From Oscillospiraceae bacterium (lineage in GTDB: Bacteria; Bacillota; Clostridia; Oscillospirales; Ruminococcaceae): a DNA stretch of 55,173 bases. The notes under the pieces were generated by a model that was given only the letters and a program-made list of their open reading frames with translations, was not told the DNA's origin and ran no database searches. Position 1 is the first letter of the stretch; each line of letters opens with the position of its first letter. A program made the position numbers and the translations under genes. Positions 18,669 to 28,059 of this stretch are shown one piece after another. The stretch spans positions 1-55,173 of the forward strand of contig JAIRWC010000013.1 in assembly GCA_031253495.1 (NCBI GenBank), given 5' to 3'.

Positions 18669-19574
18669 ATGTCATTACGGGTGGAGGGCATCCAAAAGAA
18701 ATACGGCGACTATTTCGCCGTGAAGGGGCTCAGTTTCGCTATCGAGAAGCCGGGCGTGTTCGCGCTCCTCGGAACCAACGGCGCGGGGAAAACGACGGCA
18801 ATTCGCGTTATCCTCGGTATATTGGCCAAAGAGGGCGGAAACGTCGATTGGAACGGCCGGCCTTTGGACGTTACCGACGAGAAGGTGGGCTATTTGGCGG
18901 AGGAGCGCGGATTATACCCCAAATATAACGTCATAGAGCAGATGTTTTATTTCGCGCGGCTGAAGGGCATGAGCAGGACGGACGCCGGCGAGGCAATCGA
19001 CTATTGGTTCGGGCGTCTCAACGTTGACGAATACCGCCAAAAACGCGCCGACCAGCTTTCAAAGGGAAACCAGCAGAAAATCCAACTCGCCGCCGCGCTG
19101 GTTTCCGACCCCGACCTGTTAATCCTCGACGAACCCTTATCGGGGCTCGACCCCGTGAACACGGACCTGTTCAAGGGCGTCATCCGCGAACAAATCAAGA
19201 AAAACAAGTTTATAATCATGTCAAGCCACCAAATGCCCACCATCGAGGAATTTTGCGAGGACATAGTGATTATGGACAAGGGCGACACGGTTTTGCAGGG
19301 TAACTTAAACGAGATAAAAAAAGGCTACGGCAGGATAAATTTAAGCGTGAAAGCGGACGCGAACATACTGCCCATAGCCAAGGAATGCGGGCTTGAGCCA
19401 ATCAGCCACACCCCCAACGGAATCGACTTTAAAGTCAAGGAGGAGCGGCAGTCGCAGTCGCTTTTAAAGAAAATCACCGACGCTTCGATTACGCTGGTCA
19501 GGTTTGAATTAAGGGAACCCAGCCTGCATGAAATATTCGTCGAGAAGGCGGGGGGTGAAACCAATGAGGACTAA
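18669..19574 (+). CDS. ABC transporter ATPase (NatA/YhaQ-like)
   Basis: The 301-residue ATPase has Walker A GTNGAGKTTAI, signature LSKGNQQKIQLAAAL, Walker B LLILDEPLSGLDP and the switch His in SSHQM. The extra C-terminal domain of about 80 residues is typical of the NatA/YhaQ export group. It forms a transporter with the next gene, which overlaps its 3' end. The substrate (Na+, drug or peptide) cannot be told from sequence. Confidence 0.93.
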   Translation: MSLRVEGIQKKYGDYFAVKGLSFAIEKPGVFALLGTNGAGKTTAIRVILGILAKEGGNVDWNGRPLDVTDEKVGYLAEERGLYPKYNVIEQMFYFARLKGMSRTDAGEAIDYWFGRLNVDEYRQKRADQLSKGNQQKIQLAAALVSDPDLLILDEPLSGLDPVNTDLFKGVIREQIKKNKFIIMSSHQMPTIEEFCEDIVIMDKGDTVLQGNLNEIKKGYGRINLSVKADANILPIAKECGLEPISHTPNGIDFKVKEERQSQSLLKKITDASITLVRFELREPSLHEIFVEKAGGETNED

Positions 19575-20946
19575 GGGCTGGTCGAACGTCTTGAAATTTA
19601 CTTATTTGCAGACGGTAAAATCGAAATCTTTCATAGTAAGCAATATTGTAATTTTCTCGATTTTTCTGCTTATGATGGCGGGGGTGAACTTCCTCCCGAA
19701 ACTTATCGGTTCCGAGGAAAGCAAAAACGTCATCGAAGTCGACGACGGTCAGGGCGGCGTAATCGAGATAGAAGCCTTTAAGATAAAAAAGACGTATATT
19801 CTCGATAAAAGCGGGCTTGACATTGACTTTTCATTCCTAACGACGTATAAGGTGGAATACGAGATTATTTCCGCGGACAAACAAAACCAAACCATGGGCG
19901 CCGTGGCGAACGCCGAAACGCCCGTAACGCTTTTGGTTATCGAAAGGGGCGAAACGGGGGCTTTTACGCTGACGATGGACCGCCCCGACAATACGGATTT
20001 GGTTAAAAACAGCGACTGCCAATCGCTCTTAAACGTCTTTTCCGCGGTTGTAAAAGACGCGAACTACATTTCTTTGGGGATAAGCGCGGATGAAACATAT
20101 CTCGCGGACGCGCCGATTATTACGAAAGTAACGATAAACGGCGCGGAACCGCCGAGCGAAATTGCCCAGTATATAGGGATGATGTCCACGATGATTACAT
20201 CTTTGGTTATGTTCATGCTGATAATCATGTACGGGCAGCTCACCGCGCAGTCAATCGCCACCGAAAAAACCTCCCGCGTTTTGGAACTCCTTTTGACTTC
20301 GATTAAGCCTTTGGCGGTCATAGTGGGCAAGGTGCTCGCCATGATGCTGGTCGTGATTACGCAGGTAGCCGCGATTGTCGGCGCGTCGGCGATTTTGTTC
20401 CTGATATTCGCGCCGGCGGGGACGCTGGGCGAGATTTTCGGAATGGTGAAAACCGACAGCGCGGAGATTGCCATGATTTCTCAGGAATTGAAATCCGCGT
20501 TCGCGGGGTTCGGCGTTTTGCAGATTTTGCTGATTGTTCTGATATTTATACTCGGTTTTCTGTTCTATTCGCTTATCGCGGGGTTAATAGGCGCGAGTAT
20601 CAGCAGAATAGAGGATTTGCAGACGGCCATGCAGCCTATGGCGCTTATAAGCGCGCTGGGCTTCTATTTGGCGTATTTCGCCCCCATGACGGGAATGAGC
20701 GCGGACGGCGGCAATGATTTTCTGACAAAGCTGTCGCGCTATCTGCCCGTATCGTCGCCGTTCGCTTTGCCCGGCGCCATTATGTCGGGGGAAATCGCCC
20801 CGGGCGAACTGGCGGCCTCAATCGGGGTCCTCGCGGCGAGCGTCGCGCTCTTCGCTTTGTTCGTGGCGAAAGTGTACGAAAGCATTATACTTTATACCGG
20901 CAACAGGCTGAAGATTAAGGATATGATTAAAATGGCGAGAAAGTGA
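19564..20946 (+). CDS. ABC transporter permease (NatB/YhaP-like)
   Basis: The 460-residue membrane protein has one N-terminal helix (about residues 19-40), a large extracytoplasmic domain (about 45-210) and five or more helices in the C-terminal half, the ABC-2 permease layout. The conserved IATEKTSRVLELLLTSIKP coupling segment is present. The ATG at 19564 overlaps the ATPase gene by 11 bases and has GGGGGTG as ribosome site. The pair probably exports a cation or toxic compound. Confidence 0.9.
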   Translation: MRTKGWSNVLKFTYLQTVKSKSFIVSNIVIFSIFLLMMAGVNFLPKLIGSEESKNVIEVDDGQGGVIEIEAFKIKKTYILDKSGLDIDFSFLTTYKVEYEIISADKQNQTMGAVANAETPVTLLVIERGETGAFTLTMDRPDNTDLVKNSDCQSLLNVFSAVVKDANYISLGISADETYLADAPIITKVTINGAEPPSEIAQYIGMMSTMITSLVMFMLIIMYGQLTAQSIATEKTSRVLELLLTSIKPLAVIVGKVLAMMLVVITQVAAIVGASAILFLIFAPAGTLGEIFGMVKTDSAEIAMISQELKSAFAGFGVLQILLIVLIFILGFLFYSLIAGLIGASISRIEDLQTAMQPMALISALGFYLAYFAPMTGMSADGGNDFLTKLSRYLPVSSPFALPGAIMSGEIAPGELAASIGVLAASVALFALFVAKVYESIILYTGNRLKIKDMIKMARK

Positions 20947-20967
20947 GCGGCGCGACCCGCCCGGCGG

Positions 20968-21252
20968 CTACGCCCCGGTTTCGGCGCGCGCCTTGTCAAG
21001 CCGCCTGTTCCTGAAATACAGCGCCGCGTCGGCCGAAACCAACAGCAGGTTTAACGCGTAGAAAAACAGCACGTAGTTGACGCCGTTTATCACGTTATTG
21101 ATTATCCCGCTCACATACCCCGCCGTCAGCGCGGCGAGAAAAATAATGCTTTTGCCTTTCGCGGTCCTCGCGCGAAAGGATTTGTAAACCGAAAACGGCC
21201 ACGCCGCCCCGAAACATAAAAGCATAATGACTTCAAAAATATTCTTTTCCAT
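20968..21252 (-). CDS. small integral membrane protein, PQ-loop/SemiSWEET-like
   Basis: The 94-residue protein has three hydrophobic segments. The motif WPFSVYKSFRARTAKGKS after the first helix resembles the PQ-loop signature (Pro, Lys, Gly-Lys-Ser) of SemiSWEET-type half transporters, with Trp-Pro in place of Pro-Gln. The likely start is the ATG at 21252, just after the upstream gene's stop. It is the last gene of a three-gene minus-strand unit. Function is not known. Confidence 0.65.
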   Translation of the reverse strand: MEKNIFEVIMLLCFGAAWPFSVYKSFRARTAKGKSIIFLAALTAGYVSGIINNVINGVNYVLFFYALNLLLVSADAALYFRNRRLDKARAETGA

Positions 21253-21257
21253 TCCGG

Positions 21258-21929
21258 CTAATCCCAATCCTCCGTATCAAACTTTTGCTGAAATTCGCGC
21301 AACCGCTTTCTCCTCTCGCGGTAATCCGGCAAAACCCGCTCCACAACCGCCCAAAACCGTTTTGAATGATTCATTTCGGTTAAATGCGCGAGTTCGTGGA
21401 CAATCACATAATCAATCACGCCGTCGTCGGCCATTATGAGCCGCCATGAAAAGTTTACGCTCCCGTTCGCGGAACAGCTCCCCCAGCGGGTTTTCGCGCC
21501 GCCGACCTTAACGGCGGACGGCATAACCGACAACAGCCCGGCGAAGCCGTACGCCTTCACGGTTAAATCGCTTTCGGCGAGGATGCGATAAATCCGGACG
21601 CAGGCGCTTTTTATTTGCCCGGAAGACAGGTCGGGCGGGATATAAAAGCCGTCGCCGCTCACTCCGATACGACCGCCGGCGCTTGCCGTAATCGCGCGCG
21701 GTTCCCCCCTGTACAAAACAAAATCGCCGTAACCGAGGCGAAAATTTTCTTTTCGGAACGCCTGTTCGCTTCCTTCCGCCAGACGAGCCGCAATCCACTT
21801 TTCTTTCGACGACACGAAAGCGTCTATTTCGCGTTTCGGCGTCCTCAAAGGCGCGCGAACCTCGACGGCGCCGGAGCGGATATAAATGGCGACCGTCTTG
21901 CGTTCGGAACGGACAAGGGCGTATTCCAT
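21258..21929 (-). CDS. YgjP-like metallopeptidase (M48/DUF45 family)
   Basis: The 223-residue protein carries the zinc-protease signature VIVHELAHL (two His and the catalytic Glu) with a downstream NHSKRFW segment. The preceding TRWGSCSANGSVNFSWRL stretch is typical of the YgjP/DUF45 group. It has no signal peptide, so it should be cytoplasmic. Substrates of the family are mostly unknown. It starts one base inside the end of the SLOG gene, which indicates coupling. Confidence 0.88.
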   Translation of the reverse strand: MEYALVRSERKTVAIYIRSGAVEVRAPLRTPKREIDAFVSSKEKWIAARLAEGSEQAFRKENFRLGYGDFVLYRGEPRAITASAGGRIGVSGDGFYIPPDLSSGQIKSACVRIYRILAESDLTVKAYGFAGLLSVMPSAVKVGGAKTRWGSCSANGSVNFSWRLIMADDGVIDYVIVHELAHLTEMNHSKRFWAVVERVLPDYRERRKRLREFQQKFDTEDWD

Positions 21930-22495
21930 CAGCGGAAACCGGCGCGTTTTTTAAAATAACCGCCCGCGTCAAAAGGCGCGGCGAACCCTTTTTCCGGGTT
22001 GACGACGGTTATCTTTATCTTTCTTTTGCCGGCGTAGTTAATCGTCTGCATGGTTCCGCCCCGCTGCCCGTCGTAAACGGCGAGAAGTTCGTCGCAGGTG
22101 TCCGCCAAATAACGGTTGCGCTTCGCCATGCAACCGTCAAAATAACGCGAATTGCTTACGATTACCGCTTCGTCGGCTTTTTCGGAGATTTCGCGGCAAC
22201 GCGCGCGGTCGGTTTCGTTCCAGCCGCTGTCGTGTTCGAGACAGGGGATAACCGCGATAAATTTAACCGAAGGGTGTTCGCGCTTTAACTCGAGGGCGAT
22301 TTCCGCGAACATCAAATCCGCGCCGACGGCCATCCCGCATTGAAACGTGCCGAAACCTTCCTTAAGCATCCTTTCCATTTCGGCTTTAAGGGCGCTTTTG
22401 ATTTCTTCCGCGCTTGCGGAACCCGCCGAAATACTCGCGTTCAGCTTTTTTGTGCGGTACCCGGTGAACGAGCAGATTTTTTTCGCATAATCCAT
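21929..22495 (-). CDS. SLOG-domain protein (YpsA/DUF1273-like)
   Basis: The 188-residue protein has the SLOG Rossmann-like pattern: start CSFTGYRTKKL, GMAVGADLMFAEIAL in the nucleotide-loop region, the AVIPCLEHDSGWNETD segment, and ADEAVIVSNSRYFDGCMAKRNRYLAD. These are shared with YpsA-type proteins, thought to bind nucleotide-derived ligands. It is the first gene of the minus-strand trio and is divergent from dprA, which also carries a SLOG/Rossmann fold. A consensus promoter (TTGACA, 17 bp, TATAAT) precedes it. Confidence 0.85.
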   Translation of the reverse strand: MDYAKKICSFTGYRTKKLNASISAGSASAEEIKSALKAEMERMLKEGFGTFQCGMAVGADLMFAEIALELKREHPSVKFIAVIPCLEHDSGWNETDRARCREISEKADEAVIVSNSRYFDGCMAKRNRYLADTCDELLAVYDGQRGGTMQTINYAGKRKIKITVVNPEKGFAAPFDAGGYFKKRAGFR

Positions 22496-22502
22496 ACCTC
22501 TG

Positions 22503-22568
22503 ATTATATCTTAGTAACAAAATATTGTCAATATAATATTGACTTTTTTCACGCGGGTATTGTATAAT
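22503..22568. promoter_or_regulatory. divergent SLOG/dprA promoters with a shared palindrome
   Basis: Leftward promoter: TTGACA (TGTCAA at 22526-22531), 17 bp, TATAAT (ATTATA at 22503-22508). Rightward promoter: TTGACT at 22539-22544, 18 bp, TATAAT at 22563-22568. The bases 22527-22543 form the perfect palindrome GTCAATAT-A-ATATTGAC, covering most of both -35 boxes. A preceding ATATTG adds a third alternating half-site. A dimeric regulator bound here would block both promoters. Confidence 0.75.
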
Positions 22569-22600
22569 TGTCTTGCGGCGCAAAACAAAGGAGCGTGTTT

Positions 22601-23800
22601 ATGAAAGAGTATTACATATGGCTGCTTTCCGTTATGGGCGCGGCTAACCCGCGGAGTTTAAGGCTTATTTCCCGTTTCGGCGGCGTTAAGGGGGTTTACG
22701 ACGCCTTAACCGCCGGCGAGGACGGAACGGGGTTTTTGAAACCCGCCGAGGAAAAAGCCTTAAAGAAATCGTCGCCGGACAAAGCCCGCGAGCTTATCGA
22801 ATGGTGCGGAAAAAAGGGATACGGCATAACGACGATTGAAGACGAGGATTATCCCGAACTGCTGCGGCATATTTACAACCCGCCGATTTTGCTTTTTACG
22901 GAAGGTTCTCTTTCCGGGATAGACGGGGAAATCCGCATCAACGTGATAGGAACCCGCTCGCCGAGCGAATACAGCTATAAGGTCGCCTCCGCGCTGTGCG
23001 CGTCTTTGGCCGCCACGGGGATAGTCATAGTCAGCGGGATGGCCGTCGGTTTGGATAAATGCGCCATGACGGCGGCCCTTGCCGGCGGAGGGAAAGTCGC
23101 CGGGGTTCTCGCCTGCGGGATAGACGCGGAATACCCGCGCGGGAGCAAGGCGTTCCGCAAAAGCGTCGTCGAAGCGGGCGGAGTCTGCGTTTCCGAACTT
23201 ATGCCGCGCGACGCCGTCCGCCCCGCTTATTTCCAAAACAGAAACAGGCTTATGTCCGGGCTGTCGTCGGGGACGCTGATTATCGAGGCGGGCGAAAGGA
23301 GCGGGTGCCACATTACCGCCGCCCACGCCGTCGCGCAAAACCGCGACCTTTTCTGCGTGCCGCCGCACGACATACTCGACCCGCGCTATTCGGGGGTGGT
23401 GCGCTATTTGAGGGACGGCGCGATTCCCGCGTTCGGTTATATCGATATAATCAACGAATATCTGCCGGATTTAAGCGATAAGTTAAACGACAGCGCGGTT
23501 CCCCGCGATTTGAGGAAACCCGGCGCGGCGGTCGCCGGCGGAACGCCCGCGGAGCCTGCGGAGCAGTCCAAAATGTCCGTAAAGCCGCCCGCTCCCCAAT
23601 CGGCCCCTAAAGCCGACTATTCCGCGCTCCCGGAAGAACGCCTTAAAATAGTCGAAGCGTTGAGGAAGAAAAAGCTGTCTTTCGACGAAATTGTCAGGAA
23701 AAAGCTCTGCGCGGCGGATAAAGCGTATGAAACCCTGTTAGATATGGAGCTTGACGGAATAATAGAAAGGGTGGCGGGGGACAGATACGCGGCTGTATAA
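22601..23800 (+). CDS. dprA: DNA-processing protein DprA
   Basis: DprA binds incoming single-stranded DNA and loads RecA during natural transformation. The 399-residue protein shows an N-terminal SAM/HhH-like part (1-70), the Rossmann core (IGTRSPSEYSYKVA, VSGMAVGLDKCAM, GVLACGIDAEYPRGSK, FQNRNRLMSGLSSGTLIIEAGERSG), a Pro/Ala-rich linker (about 300-340) and a C-terminal winged-helix domain (about 345-399). In the core GARxxS is replaced by GTRSPS. The ATG at 22601 follows AAAGGAG. No other competence gene is in the window. Confidence 0.95.
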   Translation: MKEYYIWLLSVMGAANPRSLRLISRFGGVKGVYDALTAGEDGTGFLKPAEEKALKKSSPDKARELIEWCGKKGYGITTIEDEDYPELLRHIYNPPILLFTEGSLSGIDGEIRINVIGTRSPSEYSYKVASALCASLAATGIVIVSGMAVGLDKCAMTAALAGGGKVAGVLACGIDAEYPRGSKAFRKSVVEAGGVCVSELMPRDAVRPAYFQNRNRLMSGLSSGTLIIEAGERSGCHITAAHAVAQNRDLFCVPPHDILDPRYSGVVRYLRDGAIPAFGYIDIINEYLPDLSDKLNDSAVPRDLRKPGAAVAGGTPAEPAEQSKMSVKPPAPQSAPKADYSALPEERLKIVEALRKKKLSFDEIVRKKLCAADKAYETLLDMELDGIIERVAGDRYAAV

Positions 23801-23829
23801 TTCAGACGACACGCAAAAGGAGGACGGTC

Positions 23830-24975
23830 ATGTTAAACTTCAGTTTTTGTTCGCCGACTTATTTCGAGTTCGGGAGGGGCGCCGAGGCGAAGACCGCCGA
23901 ATTGGTGAGAAAATTCGGCGGGACGAAGATTTTGTTCCATTACGGAGGCGGCTCGATTAAGAAATCGGGGTTATACGAACGGATAACAAAATCGCTTAAC
24001 CAAGCCGATATCCCGTTCGCGGAGCTGGGCGGCGTCCGACCCAATCCGGTTGACTCCCTCGTTTATGAGGGAATTGAGCTGTGCCGGAAAGAAAACGTGG
24101 ACTTTATCCTCGCCGCCGGCGGGGGCAGCGCGATAGATTCCGCCAAGGCGATAGCGGCGGGCGTTCTTTACGGCGGCGATTTCTGGGATTTTTATTCCGG
24201 AAGGTATATCGAAGAGGCTTTGCCCGTCGGAACAATCCTGACAATCGCCGCCGCGGGGAGCGAGGGAAGCCCCAATTCCGTCATCACGAAAGAGAAGGGC
24301 AGGCTTAAACGCGGCGCCGCGGGGGAAGCCATACGCCCCGCGTTTTCAATCCTTAATCCGGAACTGACGCAAACGCTCCCCGCTTACCAGACGGCGGCGG
24401 GCGCGGTTGACATAATGGTTCACATCTGCGAGAGGTATTTTTCCAACACTTCGGAGGTGGAGGTTACCGACCGCCTTTGCGAGGCGCTTTTGCTGACGAT
24501 GATAAGCCAGACGCCGCGCGTTATCGCCGCTCCCGACGATTATGAGGCGAGGGCCAACATTATGTGGGCGGGAACGGTGGCGCACAATAACCTGTGCGGC
24601 GTGGGCCGGGAACAGGATTGGGCGAGCCACGGCATGGAGCATGAGCTGTCGGCGTTTTACGGGGCGACTCACGGCGCGGGTCTGGCGGTAATCGCCCCGG
24701 CGTGGATGAAATTCGTGAGCAAGAAAAACCCCGGCAAATTTCTGCAGTTCGCCGAAAGGGTATGGGGCGTCGAGGGCGTCGACGAGGGGATAAACGCTTT
24801 CGAAAAATTCCTTAAAAGCATAGGGATGCCAAGTTCCATAAAGGAATTCGGGGCGAACGAGGAAGACGTTCCGATGCTCGCCGAACATATCGGCTTAACC
24901 GAGGAACGCACGTTCGGCGGCTATGTCAAGCTGAACGCGCGCGACGCGGAAGAAATCTACAGGCTCGCGCTGTAA
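23830..24975 (+). CDS. iron-containing alcohol dehydrogenase (BDH/YugJ-like)
   Basis: The 381-residue type III alcohol dehydrogenase has the NAD(P)-binding GGGSAIDSAKAIAAG motif and iron ligands Asp and His in AGAVDIMVHICERYF, and two His in HGMEHELSAFYGATHGAGLA. Similar proteins reduce aldehydes (butyraldehyde, acetaldehyde, methylglyoxal-type carbonyls) with NADPH during fermentation. AAGGAGG precedes the ATG. Confidence 0.92.
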   Translation: MLNFSFCSPTYFEFGRGAEAKTAELVRKFGGTKILFHYGGGSIKKSGLYERITKSLNQADIPFAELGGVRPNPVDSLVYEGIELCRKENVDFILAAGGGSAIDSAKAIAAGVLYGGDFWDFYSGRYIEEALPVGTILTIAAAGSEGSPNSVITKEKGRLKRGAAGEAIRPAFSILNPELTQTLPAYQTAAGAVDIMVHICERYFSNTSEVEVTDRLCEALLLTMISQTPRVIAAPDDYEARANIMWAGTVAHNNLCGVGREQDWASHGMEHELSAFYGATHGAGLAVIAPAWMKFVSKKNPGKFLQFAERVWGVEGVDEGINAFEKFLKSIGMPSSIKEFGANEEDVPMLAEHIGLTEERTFGGYVKLNARDAEEIYRLAL

Positions 24976-25017
24976 CGGCTTGCGTTCCGGCGGCGTTTTT
25001 GGGGGGCTGTACCTAAA

Positions 25018-25452
25018 ATGACGGTTAAAGTCAAAAAAACCGAACCCGGCGCGAAACTGCCTTTCCGCGCCACCGAACACAGCGCGGGGGCGGACTTGTT
25101 CGCGCTTTTGGAAAAAGACGCCGTTCTCGAAAGCGGTTCGCGCGTTCTCGTGCCCACCGGCATAGCCGTTGAAATTCCGCCCGGTTACGGCGGCTTCGTA
25201 TTCCCGAGGAGTTCGGTTTCGTCAAAACACGGCGTTTCATTGGCTAACTGCGTCGGCGTTATCGACGCCGACTACCGCGGCGAGGTGAAAATTCCCTTGA
25301 TTAACCACGGCAAGGAAACCTACGCGATTAAAAACGGCGACAGGATAGCGCAAATGGTAATCATGCCGGTTAAAAACGCGGAATTTATCGAGGTCGGCGG
25401 CATTTCCGACACCGAAAGGGGCGCGGGCGGGTTCGGCTCGACGGGTTTGTAA
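25018..25452 (+). CDS. dut: dUTP diphosphatase
   Basis: The 144-residue trimeric dUTPase shows all five motifs: AGADLFA, PRSSVSSKHG, GVIDADYRGEV, RIAQMVI, and the glycine-rich C-terminal RGAGGFGSTGL arm. It removes dUTP and supplies dUMP. It lies between the dehydrogenase and mreB, without a clear promoter of its own. Confidence 0.96.
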   Translation: MTVKVKKTEPGAKLPFRATEHSAGADLFALLEKDAVLESGSRVLVPTGIAVEIPPGYGGFVFPRSSVSSKHGVSLANCVGVIDADYRGEVKIPLINHGKETYAIKNGDRIAQMVIMPVKNAEFIEVGGISDTERGAGGFGSTGL

Positions 25453-25484
25453 TCAAATTGTAATAAAAAAAATTGAAATAATTG

Positions 25485-25513
25485 TTGTAACCGCCGTTCA
25501 ATCGTGATATAAT
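25485..25513 (+). promoter_or_regulatory. promoter of the mreBCD cluster
   Basis: TTGTAA at 25485-25490 and TATAAT at 25508-25513 with a 17 bp spacer lie 37 bp before the mreB ATG, in the gap after dut. Confidence 0.7.
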
Positions 25514-25550
25514 AACACTTGTTGTAACTGATTGAGGGAAAGGGAGCTTT

Positions 25551-26570
25551 ATGTTTTCAAAAGATATCGGGATTGATTTGGGGACGGCAAACACGCTTGT
25601 TTATATGAGGGGGAAAGGCATAATAATCCGCGAGCCCAGCGTCGTCGCCGTGGACGTGAAATACGACCGCGTAAGGTACGTCGGTCAGGAAGCTAAAGAA
25701 GTCATTGGGCGGACCCCCGGTTCCATAGTGGCGGTCAGACCGTTAAAAGACGGCGTTATCGCGGATTTTGACATGACGACGAGTATGTTGGAATCTTTTA
25801 TAAAAAAGGCGGTGAAGAACCGCGCGTTCGTAAAACCGCGCGTAATCATATGTATTCCGTCGGGCGTAACGGCGGTGGAACGCCGCGCCGTTAAAGAATC
25901 GGCGCAAAGGGCGGGGGCGAAGCGCGTTTCGATAATTGAGGAGCCTATGGCGGCGGCGATAGGGGCGGGTCTGCCCGTGGAGGAACCGTCGGGGAGCATG
26001 ATAGTGGATATAGGCGGCGGCACCAGCGAAGTGGCGGTTATTTCCCTCGGCGGGATAGTAACGTCGCGTTCGGTTAGGGTGGCGGGCGACGAGTTTGATT
26101 CGGCGATTATCAACTATATCAAGAAAAAGTACAATCTTTTAATCGGCGAGCGCACCGCCGAAAATATCAAAATCAACATCGGTTCGGCGTATCCCTTCGA
26201 GGAAGAAGAGCTTCAAATGGATATAAAAGGGCGCAACCTGCTGAACGGTCTGCCCGAAAATATCCTGATTACGAGCGTTGAAATCCGCGAGGCGCTTTCC
26301 GAGCCTTTGTCGCACGTGATAGAAGCGATTAAGGTAACGCTTGAAAAGACCCCGCCCGAATTGGCGTCCGACATTATTGACCAAGGTATAATGCTGGCGG
26401 GGGGGGGCGCGCTTTTGAAGGGTTTGGATATGCTTATTCACGCGGAAACGGGTATGCCGGTGAAAATCGCCGAGCGCCCGCTTGACTGTGTCGCCGACGG
26501 AACCGGAAAGGTTCTCGAAAATATCGACAAGCTTGAGGATGTGTTAAACGACGATGAAAACCGGTATTGA
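25551..26570 (+). CDS. mreB: rod-shape-determining actin homologue MreB
   Basis: The 339-residue protein carries the actin-family phosphate loops ([29 protein letters not shown]) and adenosine-site residues ([12 protein letters not shown]). MreB forms membrane-bound filaments that guide the elongation machinery. The gene starts the mreB-mreC-mreD-PBP2 unit. A run of eight G at about 26399-26406 falls in the adenosine-motif codons, and the frame is intact across it. GGGAAAGGGAG precedes the ATG. Confidence 0.97.
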   Translation: MFSKDIGIDLGTANTLVYMRGKGIIIREPSVVAVDVKYDRVRYVGQEAKEVIGRTPGSIVAVRPLKDGVIADFDMTTSMLESFIKKAVKNRAFVKPRVIICIPSGVTAVERRAVKESAQRAGAKRVSIIEEPMAAAIGAGLPVEEPSGSMIVDIGGGTSEVAVISLGGIVTSRSVRVAGDEFDSAIINYIKKKYNLLIGERTAENIKINIGSAYPFEEEELQMDIKGRNLLNGLPENILITSVEIREALSEPLSHVIEAIKVTLEKTPPELASDIIDQGIMLAGGGALLKGLDMLIHAETGMPVKIAERPLDCVADGTGKVLENIDKLEDVLNDDENRY

Positions 26571-26585
26571 AGCAAGGTGATTTAA

Positions 26586-27440
26586 TTGAAGGAATTTCTT
26601 CGCGGCTGGAAATTCAAGATTTTGGTATGTATTTTCGCGCTTTTTTTGGGATTTATGATATACGCGGCTATGGCGGCGGGGGCGGCGTCGCTGCCCGAAC
26701 TTGCCTTGAGAACCATAACCGAGCCGTTCGCGCGGCTTTCCTCGGGTATATCAAGCCGGGTGGAGGACGGGCTTGACAAACTTATAAACGCCGATAAATA
26801 CAAACGCGAGAACGAGGAACTGCGCGAAAAAATCTCCGAGCTTAACCGGCGGAACATAAACATAGAGGAGTTGGAAAAGGATAACGAGCTGCTGCGGGAA
26901 ATGCTTGACATCGTTACCGAGAACCCGGAGATAAAGATGTCCGATATATGCACCATTTCAGCAAGGAACTTCAACGACGTTTTCGGCGGCTTTACGATTG
27001 ACCGCGGCGCGAACGACGGGATTTCGTTCCGCGACATGGTCGTTACCAAAATAGGCGCGGTCGGCATAATTACCGAGGTCGCCCCGAATTATTCCAAAGT
27101 CAGCACCATCCTCCACGCCAACGTCAAAATCGGGGTGCGAACCACCCGCGCCAACACAATCGGCATTATCGAGAACGACATACTTTACGCCAAGGACGGT
27201 TACTGCCTCGTCAGCTATATCGAAAAGGACGCGGATATAGCTGTCGGCGACATATTCGTAACCGCCGGAACCGAGGATTATCCCGCCAATTATATAATCG
27301 GGGAGGTCGTCGACGTATTCGGCGACGCGAACGGGCTGACCCTGCGCGCGCTTATCCGGCCGAGCGAACATCTTTCCCGCATTACCGACGTCTTTGTAAT
27401 CATCGACTTTACAGGCAAAGGAAAACCGCTTAATGAGTGA
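26586..27440 (+). CDS. mreC: rod-shape-determining protein MreC
   Basis: The 284-residue protein has one N-terminal membrane helix (about 10-32), a coiled coil (about 60-100, KYKRENEELREKISEL) and the double beta-barrel core (DRGANDGISFRDMVV). It links MreB and the transpeptidase outside the membrane. It uses a TTG start at 26586 with AAGGTG seven bases upstream. Its end overlaps mreD by eight bases. Confidence 0.93.
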   Translation: MKEFLRGWKFKILVCIFALFLGFMIYAAMAAGAASLPELALRTITEPFARLSSGISSRVEDGLDKLINADKYKRENEELREKISELNRRNINIEELEKDNELLREMLDIVTENPEIKMSDICTISARNFNDVFGGFTIDRGANDGISFRDMVVTKIGAVGIITEVAPNYSKVSTILHANVKIGVRTTRANTIGIIENDILYAKDGYCLVSYIEKDADIAVGDIFVTAGTEDYPANYIIGEVVDVFGDANGLTLRALIRPSEHLSRITDVFVIIDFTGKGKPLNE

Positions 27441-28059
27441 GATACGGCTGTTCGGCGCGCTCGGGAAAAAAGACAGATTTCGCGCCGTTATGCGTTGGTT
27501 CCTTTATTCTTTGACGCTCCTTCTTATGTATATGGCGATGTCGGGCGGACTGTTTAAAAAATGGCAGCCCGTTATGATAATCCCGCTCGCGGTTTCCGTC
27601 GCCATGCGCGAAAAAGAGATGAGCGGCTCCGTGTTCGGCGCGGTATGCGGGCTTATCATAGACATAGCATACGGAAAACTGTTCGGTTTTTCGGGGGTTT
27701 GGCTGATGCCGTGCTGTCTCGCCGCCGCCCTTTTGGTCGCGAACTTAATAAAATCCAATCTGCTCAACTTTTTGTGGGTGAACGCCGTCGTCTGCGCGTT
27801 AACGGCTCTGGCGGACTATTTTTTCGGCTATGTTTTATGGAACGTCAAAAATTCGTCTTACGTTTTGACGGGGTATATTATCCCCGCGCATTTGTCGGCG
27901 GTTTTGCTGTCGCCCGCCGTCTATTTCTTGGTGAAGCTCATTTCGGTGAAGTTCTCTCCGCGCGAGACCCGCCGCTTGAACGTCGGTCCCGCCGAAGACG
28001 AAGAGGAAGAGGAATATTATCGCAGGGACAACGACCATGAAAAAAGAAACAATGAATAA
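27433..28059 (+). CDS. mreD: rod-shape-determining membrane protein MreD
   Basis: The 208-residue protein has about five or six hydrophobic segments and a long, highly charged C-terminal tail (EDEEEEEYYRRDNDHEKR). Its position between mreC and the PBP2 gene, with overlaps on both sides, and its topology identify MreD. The acidic tail is longer than usual. The ATG overlaps the mreC stop (AATGAGTGA). Confidence 0.9.
   Translation: MSEIRLFGALGKKDRFRAVMRWFLYSLTLLLMYMAMSGGLFKKWQPVMIIPLAVSVAMREKEMSGSVFGAVCGLIIDIAYGKLFGFSGVWLMPCCLAAALLVANLIKSNLLNFLWVNAVVCALTALADYFFGYVLWNVKNSSYVLTGYIIPAHLSAVLLSPAVYFLVKLISVKFSPRETRRLNVGPAEDEEEEEYYRRDNDHEKRNNE

Noticed and set aside
26399-26406. G8 run in mreB as a possible frameshift
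   Set aside because: The frame continues correctly through the conserved [10 protein letters not shown] motif on both sides, so mreB is intact.
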